Below, piece by piece: positions 35,244-39,428 of a stretch of 39,428 nt of DNA (position 1 is its first letter; every line of letters starts with the position of its first letter). A model generated the notes under the pieces. It was not told the DNA's origin and ran no database searches. It saw nothing but the letters and a program-made list of their open reading frames with translations. This DNA comes from an uncultured Thermotogae bacterium (GTDB lineage Bacteria; Thermotogota; Thermotogae; Mesoaciditogales; Mesoaciditogaceae), in NCBI GenBank assembly GCA_913056255.1, contig CAJXLN010000016.1:1-39428 (forward strand), given 5' to 3'. Made by a program: the position numbers and the translations under genes.

Positions 35244-35564
35244 CTACGCTGCCAACTTCTTTGAGGATCTTTCGAAAAGCGAGATCAGCAGTACTATTAT
35301 TCCGATCACAAGGTCGTTTGTGAGGTTTGCGGTGTACGCTGACATTCTAGGAATGAAAGGAGATATTATCATCCAAATGCCAGCCAACCCAATTATCCAT
35401 CCCTGCCACTTTGAGCCTTCTGGAATCATCAGAAAACCTATGATGCCTATCAGAATTCCGACGATCAAATCGTCAACGAGAATGCCCACTCCTCCAAACG
35501 GTATGAACGCCGCGATCACCAACCATACTCCGAGTACAAATGTCGTCCATCCTCTCCAGGACAT
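35244..35564 (-). CDS. SPW-repeat-type small membrane protein
   Basis: The 106-residue product has four hydrophobic segments arranged as two similar halves, each opened by a Trp-containing motif (SWRGWTTFVLGVWLVI and SKWQGWIIGLAGIWMI, the latter followed by SPFIP). This is the SPW repeat (Pfam PF03779) pattern of bacterial membrane proteins of unknown function. ATG 35564 lies eight bases after GGGAGG; GTG 35573 overlaps that site. It follows the OsmC-like gene with a 16-bp gap, in the same minus-strand operon as the BASS transporter. Confidence 0.8.
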   Translation of the reverse strand: MSWRGWTTFVLGVWLVIAAFIPFGGVGILVDDLIVGILIGIIGFLMIPEGSKWQGWIIGLAGIWMIISPFIPRMSAYTANLTNDLVIGIIVLLISLFERSSKKLAA

Positions 35565-35580
35565 TAAAAACACCTCCCTT

Positions 35581-36009
35581 TTATTCTTCGATGGCGTAAG
35601 GTCTTACGATTCCGGAAATTTCGACGGAATTTTTCAAAGTGTTGTAAGTCGTACTTTTATTCTCTATGAACTCTTTCATTTTATCGAGCGTTTCTTCGTC
35701 TGCATCGCTTTCAACGCTGAGGATGTACTCGATTTTGACAAGCTGGGGTATCGACCGATCCCTGTAGCCTTTAAGACTTACTTCGATCTTTCCCAAAGAC
35801 AAGTTCATCATCTTTGCAAACCTTTGAACGTTTATGGTTAAACAGGAGCCAAGGGAACCAATAATGACTTCGACCGGAGAATGTGCGGTCTCGTGTTTCC
35901 CCTCGGTGTTAACTGAAATCATCGTTTCGATGTCCCTTGCGTGCGTGAGCGCAACGCTTTTTTCGGGAACGAGTTCCGTTTTTATAAGAAATTCCTGCAA
36001 TTCCTGCAT
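35581..36009 (-). CDS. OsmC/Ohr-family protein lacking the second cysteine
   Basis: OsmC-fold proteins reduce organic peroxides with a two-cysteine centre. This 142-residue protein has the fold's landmarks: TAHSPVEVIIGSLGSC with the first Cys, the QRFAKMMNLSLGKIEVSLKG block, and a final VEISG strand. The position where the second catalytic Cys normally occurs reads Thr-Thr-Tyr-Asn-Thr (in NKSTTYNTLKN), so the standard peroxidase pair is missing. It may be a YhfA-like member with another function. Good ribosome site before ATG 36009; 16 bp from the transporter gene. Confidence 0.8.
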   Translation of the reverse strand: MQELQEFLIKTELVPEKSVALTHARDIETMISVNTEGKHETAHSPVEVIIGSLGSCLTINVQRFAKMMNLSLGKIEVSLKGYRDRSIPQLVKIEYILSVESDADEETLDKMKEFIENKSTTYNTLKNSVEISGIVRPYAIEE

Positions 36010-36025
36010 TACTAAAACCTCCCTT

Positions 36026-37057
36026 TCAGTCTTCTGTGGATCTTTGAATTTGCTCCGAAAGTTTTTCCTTCGAATTTTGAAAGTATCCTTTTATCTTCTT
36101 CTCAAGATGGATGTAACCCACCAGGAAAATTATCTGAAACAAGGGAAGGACGGCGGCCGGTATTGCAACGAGTGGATTGAAAGCCATCGTGGCGATCGCT
36201 ACAGCGGTCCCATTGTTCTTTCCTGTGCTCAGAAAGACTATTCCCATGTGATCCTTGTAAGAAAGACCGGCTTTTTTGTCAATGAAGGTTATCAAAGCCA
36301 ACATTACGACGAGATAAAGCAGCGTAATACCTGCAAGGACGAGAAGTAGTTCCCATTTGGAAATCAGAATCTCCGCCTTCGCGAAGAAGATCGAACCTAT
36401 TATGACGAACATTGCGATGAAGGTCGAAAGTGCCAGGATCGGAGCGATCTCAGAAAGCCTCTTTTTTCCTCCAACTTTGATTATCAGAACTCTCGTTATG
36501 TATCCAAGGATCATAGGCAAAACGACAACGAGAAGAATAGATTTCAATATGCTTCCCCTAGGTATTGGAACGCTTTTAGAGTTCAAAAACGTGAGATACA
36601 AAGGCGACAGAACTGGTATTAGAAGAAAATTGACAGCCTGGGCTATAGTCGCAGTTTCGACACTTCCGCCTGTTATCCCAGTATATCCGACACTTGAAGA
36701 CGCCACAGGAATGAGCATCACCAGCATAAATCCGAGCGAGATCATGGGATCGTGTAAAAAGAGAAAGGCCAGCAAAAATGCCACCACCGGAGTTACGAGG
36801 TAGTTGTAGACAAGGCTCAACAGTACAGGTTTCGGGTCTTTAACGATCCTCGGCAGCTCTCCGAGATCTAGGTTGATCATCATAGGATAGATCATGAAAA
36901 AAACGAAGATCGTCATGAAAAGGCCCATGTGAGGCTGAGCCGCCCTAACTGTTCCTGGAAATGTGAGCCCCAGAACCCATCCGAAGGTCATCACCCCCAG
37001 AGAGTAAAACAAAAGGTATTTTTTTATATTCCCAGCAATTTTTCTGATTCGCTGCAT
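36026..37057 (-). CDS. BASS/ACR3-superfamily transporter without the ACR3 cysteine
   Basis: A membrane carrier (343 aa, about ten TM segments) of the bile acid:sodium symporter/ACR3 superfamily, divergent from the arsenic operon. The TM4 region, where ACR3 exporters carry the conserved Cys (as in ARCIAM of the neighbour at 38128), reads IPVASSSVGYTG with no Cys, and the TM9 region reads STGKNNGTAVAIA, close to the BASS TGxQN pattern. It is thus not a standard arsenite exporter. Candidate roles are uptake of an organic anion or export of another oxyanion. ATG 37057 follows AAAGGAGG. Confidence 0.75.
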   Translation of the reverse strand: MQRIRKIAGNIKKYLLFYSLGVMTFGWVLGLTFPGTVRAAQPHMGLFMTIFVFFMIYPMMINLDLGELPRIVKDPKPVLLSLVYNYLVTPVVAFLLAFLFLHDPMISLGFMLVMLIPVASSSVGYTGITGGSVETATIAQAVNFLLIPVLSPLYLTFLNSKSVPIPRGSILKSILLVVVLPMILGYITRVLIIKVGGKKRLSEIAPILALSTFIAMFVIIGSIFFAKAEILISKWELLLVLAGITLLYLVVMLALITFIDKKAGLSYKDHMGIVFLSTGKNNGTAVAIATMAFNPLVAIPAAVLPLFQIIFLVGYIHLEKKIKGYFQNSKEKLSEQIQRSTED

Positions 37058-37235
37058 TTATTGGCCTCCTTTGAAATCATTTTAAGCATATGCTCATAAT
37101 GAATCTATCACTATTTTATCACCAAAGTTTTTTCGAGAGGGTTTCGTTTGAATTAAAAAACGAATAATATTTTCCAGAGGTGATATAATATGCTCGTATT
37201 CGAAAATATGAATATAAACGGAAGGCCGTGGTAGG
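37058..37235. promoter_or_regulatory. Divergent control region with ArsR-type operator candidates
   Basis: A TATAAT at 37184-37189 is the likely -10 box for the arsR operon; no good -35 is seen. An inverted repeat TATTC-N8-GAATA (37197-37214) lies downstream of it, a typical position and shape for an ArsR site. The octamer ATATGCTC occurs at 37088-37095, close to the BASS gene, and again at 37188-37195, 100 bp apart, with similar following bases, so one regulator may control both directions. Confidence 0.55.
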
Positions 37236-37562
37236 ATGTTCACAAAAGAAATAGGAATCAAAGAGGTGCTAAAGGTGCTGGCGGACGATCTCAACCTAAA
37301 GATCCTCTCCTTTCTTTCGGTGCACGGAGAACTTTGCGTGTGTGATCTTCAGTCACTGACGAAAGCGAACCAGTCGACGGTGTCGAGACACCTGAAGGAT
37401 CTCGAGGGATCGAACCTCATCTCCGTCAGGAAAGATGGAAAGTGGCATTATTACAGCCTTGGAAAGACCCCAGGATTCGTTTCAGAGATCGTGGAACTGT
37501 CAATCGAGGAGTACGGGATAAGAGATGTCAAATTCCATCCCAACACGTGTAGCAACAGATGA
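37236..37562 (+). CDS. arsR: Arsenic-responsive ArsR-family repressor
   Basis: A winged-helix repressor (108 aa) with the ELCVCDL metal-binding motif of ArsR in helix 3 (Cys34 and Cys36) and the recognition helix NQSTVSRHLKDL. The third Cys of the R773-type site (C-x-C-x2-C) is Gln39 here; Cys105 near the C-terminus could serve instead. Arsenite or antimonite should cause release from DNA. It is first in an operon with arsC and acr3, and its stop overlaps the following frame. Codon use is richer in G+C than in the main operon. Confidence 0.92.
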   Translation: MFTKEIGIKEVLKVLADDLNLKILSFLSVHGELCVCDLQSLTKANQSTVSRHLKDLEGSNLISVRKDGKWHYYSLGKTPGFVSEIVELSIEEYGIRDVKFHPNTCSNR

Positions 37563-37576
37563 AAGGAGGAAAGATC

Positions 37577-38032
37577 GTGGAGGGAAAAAAGAGCGTTCTT
37601 TTCATTTGCACGCACAATTCCGCAAGATCACAGATGGCCGAGGGGCTTTTGAGGAGCATGTACGGAGACAGGTATGACGCGTTCAGCGCCGGGACTGTCA
37701 AGTCGAGCGTCAACCCTTACGCTGTAAGGGCGATGGCCGAGATCGGGATCGACATATCGGATCACAGGTCTAAGAGCATAGAAGAGTTCAGAGAAAAATC
37801 CTTCGATTACGTCGTGACCGTATGCGATCGCGCGAAGGAGACTTGTCCGTTCTTTCCGGGGAAGGTCCATATCCATCAGAGCTTCGAAGATCCGGCAGGT
37901 ATCGGAGAAACGGACGAAGAGAGGATTGAGGCCTTTAGACGTGTCAGAGATGAGATAAAAAAATGGATCGCGGATAATTTCGGAAAAGGCAACGTGGAAA
38001 GCGTGGTTGAACCATTCAAAACGAAGATATGA
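37577..38032 (+). CDS. arsC: Arsenate reductase, low-molecular-weight phosphatase (thioredoxin) type
   Basis: Reduces arsenate to arsenite for export by Acr3. The 151-residue protein has the P-loop CTHNSAR (Cys11-x5-Arg17) and two more redox cysteines, Cys83 and Cys90 (VCDRAKETC), which match the S. aureus/B. subtilis ArsC triad (Cys10, Cys82, Cys89). The enzyme is therefore expected to use thioredoxin. I start at GTG 37577, seven bases after AAAGGAGG; the in-frame ATG 37559 lies before that site, overlapping the arsR stop. High G+C codon use. Confidence 0.95.
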   Translation: MEGKKSVLFICTHNSARSQMAEGLLRSMYGDRYDAFSAGTVKSSVNPYAVRAMAEIGIDISDHRSKSIEEFREKSFDYVVTVCDRAKETCPFFPGKVHIHQSFEDPAGIGETDEERIEAFRRVRDEIKKWIADNFGKGNVESVVEPFKTKI

Positions 38033-38127
38033 TTTCTCATATTGCAGCGTAGGGATTCTGGCTCAAGTCTGGAATAACGATAAAAACGCATTTCAGATTC
38101 TCATCGTGAAAAAAAAGGAGGAATTCG

Positions 38128-39192
38128 ATGCAGCCGAAAACGAAAAAACTTTCTTTGCTCGACAGGTTGTTGACACTTTGGATCTTCGCGGCGATGGCCG
38201 CGGGAATCGGTCTCGGCTGGGTGATCCCAGGATTTTCGAACTGGCTTTCTTCGATGTCGGTCGGGACGACGTCGATACCTCTGGCCATCGGGCTCATCGC
38301 GATGATGTACCCGCCTCTGGCGAAGGTCGACTTCAGAAAGATAGGCGGCCTCTTCCGCGATCCCAAGGTTATGACGCTGTCATTGGTGGAAAACTGGCTG
38401 ATAGGCCCTACTTTGATGTTTTTTCTCGCTGTCGTCTTTTTGCGCGCGCATCCCGATCTCATGGTCGGGCTGATACTCATAGGCCTCGCGAGGTGCATAG
38501 CGATGGTCGTAATCTGGAACGATCTCGCCTTCGGAGACAGGGAATACGCCGCATCGCTGGTCGCCTTGAACTCGATCTTCCAGATCGCCTTTTACTCTCT
38601 GTACGCCTATTTTTTCATAACCTTCCTTCCGAAAATCTTCCACCTTCAGAGTGTTAAGATGAACATCCCGATCACCGACATAGCGACATCAGTTTTGATC
38701 TACCTCGGGATCCCCTTCACAGCGGGCTTTCTTACGAGGTTGATCCTCGAGAGCAAAAAAGGTGAGGAATGGTACGCGAAGAAATTCGTGCCGAAGATAA
38801 GCCCGATGGCACTTATCGCTCTGCTCTTCACCATAGTCGTCATGTTCGGGTACAAGGGAAAATACATAGTGAGCCTTCCGGAAGACGTCCTCATGGTCGC
38901 CGTTCCGCTCACGGTTTATTTCGTGGTCATGTTCACGGTGTCTTTTTTCATAGGCAAAAAATCGGGTATAGATTACGAGAAGACGGTCACGTTGTCATTC
39001 ACCTCCGCGAGTAACAACTTTGAGCTCGCGATTGCGGTTGCTGTCGCGGTCTTCGGAATCCGGTCGCAGGAGGCATTTGCGGCGGTTATCGGTCCGCTGA
39101 TAGAGGTCCCGGTGATGATAACGCTGGTGAATGTCGCACTGTTTTTCAGGAAAAGGTATTTCGCGTTTTCGTCAGAGTATGAGAAATCCTGA
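38128..39192 (+). CDS. acr3: Arsenite efflux transporter, ACR3 family
   Basis: Exports arsenite by proton exchange. The 354-residue protein has about ten TM segments, the conserved TM4 cysteine at Cys123 ([16 protein letters not shown]) and the TM9 [18 protein letters not shown] block with its conserved Glu. Both mark true ACR3 members rather than ArsB or BASS. ATG 38128 follows AAGGAGG. It completes the arsR-arsC-acr3 set; the 95-bp gap after arsC holds no gene. It is among the most G+C-rich parts of the window, unlike the AT-rich housekeeping region, which suggests transfer from another genome. Confidence 0.94.
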   Translation: MQPKTKKLSLLDRLLTLWIFAAMAAGIGLGWVIPGFSNWLSSMSVGTTSIPLAIGLIAMMYPPLAKVDFRKIGGLFRDPKVMTLSLVENWLIGPTLMFFLAVVFLRAHPDLMVGLILIGLARCIAMVVIWNDLAFGDREYAASLVALNSIFQIAFYSLYAYFFITFLPKIFHLQSVKMNIPITDIATSVLIYLGIPFTAGFLTRLILESKKGEEWYAKKFVPKISPMALIALLFTIVVMFGYKGKYIVSLPEDVLMVAVPLTVYFVVMFTVSFFIGKKSGIDYEKTVTLSFTSASNNFELAIAVAVAVFGIRSQEAFAAVIGPLIEVPVMITLVNVALFFRKRYFAFSSEYEKS

Positions 39193-39428
39193 ATCAAGTT
39201 CAAGGTGATGAAACTTCAAAACGAGGATCTTCCAAGGATATAAAAAGATTCCAGACAGAGTCCAAATTCCGATGTGCCTTTTTTACAGTTTTTTCTCATA
39301 GAGAATCCCACTTCGGAACTCCCAGAATAGTCGTAGATGTTTTTGGATACTGATACTTTATGGCCCTAAACGTTGAAAGTTCACAAGAGCGAGGTTGGAG
39401 ACACAGGATGTGTCGAGAAAGCGAATCG
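39193..39428. other. Non-coding right edge with a short hairpin
   Basis: No gene is supported here. Composition drops back from the G+C-rich acr3 gene. GACACA (39400-39405) pairs with TGTGTC (39409-39414) around GGA. No terminator with a T-run was found directly after acr3. Confidence 0.4.

Noticed and set aside
39220-39428. Possible start of another gene at the right edge
   Set aside because: All frames are broken by stops within the visible part, and no ribosome site with a lasting frame was found.

Overview
The window is a bacterial chromosome segment that most resembles Thermotogota. The signs are frequent TTG/GTG starts, strong AGGAGG-type ribosome sites, tightly overlapping genes, housekeeping proteins of thermotogal character, a giant secreted pullulanase and an outer-membrane beta-barrel protein. 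The lineage is my inference; a deep-branching member such as the Mesoaciditogales would fit, but no 16S gene is present.

Layout. (1) 1-2540: an AT-rich, gene-poor stretch with a GATC-type Dam methylase, a relic of a second DNA methyltransferase overlapping its start, and several short broken reading frames. (2) 2541-14477: one dense co-directional operon, galE-like / rarA / lgt / polA / miaB / mutS / pfkA / pyk, whose members overlap or lie a few bases apart. It joins DNA repair and replication, lipoprotein maturation, tRNA modification and lower glycolysis. (3) 14478-16016: an insertion of about 1.5 kb bounded by a 377-bp direct duplication of the pyk 3' end. It carries a small membrane protein whose ribosome site can be masked by an upstream complement, a second similar leader without a gene, and a TnpB (IS200/IS605) C-terminal remnant. 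(4) 16039-22350: a 2103-residue lipoprotein pullulanase with fibronectin and starch-binding-like modules. (5) 22351-23247: terminator, decayed transporter gene, and a strong promoter. (6) 23248-29849: a sugar ABC importer (binding protein and two permeases), a GT81-like glucosylglycerate-synthase-type enzyme, an RpiR/SIS regulator and a GT4-like glycosyltransferase. I read this as uptake plus synthesis or remodelling of a glycosylglycerate-type compatible solute. (7) 29851-31974: a minus-strand pair, a beta-barrel protein and a lipoprotein with an EF-hand-like loop, meeting the previous operon tail to tail. (8) 32000-39428: a metal/metalloid island with visibly different composition. It holds a DUF89 protein, a Zn-type ArsR/SmtB regulator with a CDF zinc exporter, a decayed membrane gene, an SPW membrane protein, an OsmC-like protein and a BASS-type transporter, facing a divergent arsR-arsC-acr3 arsenic operon that is the most G+C-rich part of the window.

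The most notable points are the circle-like integration scar at pyk joined to a TnpB remnant, the SD-masking leader beside it, the predicted leaderless Zn-responsive arsR promoter with its operator on the -10 box, and the importer/glycosyltransferase locus. No tRNA, rRNA or CRISPR array was seen.
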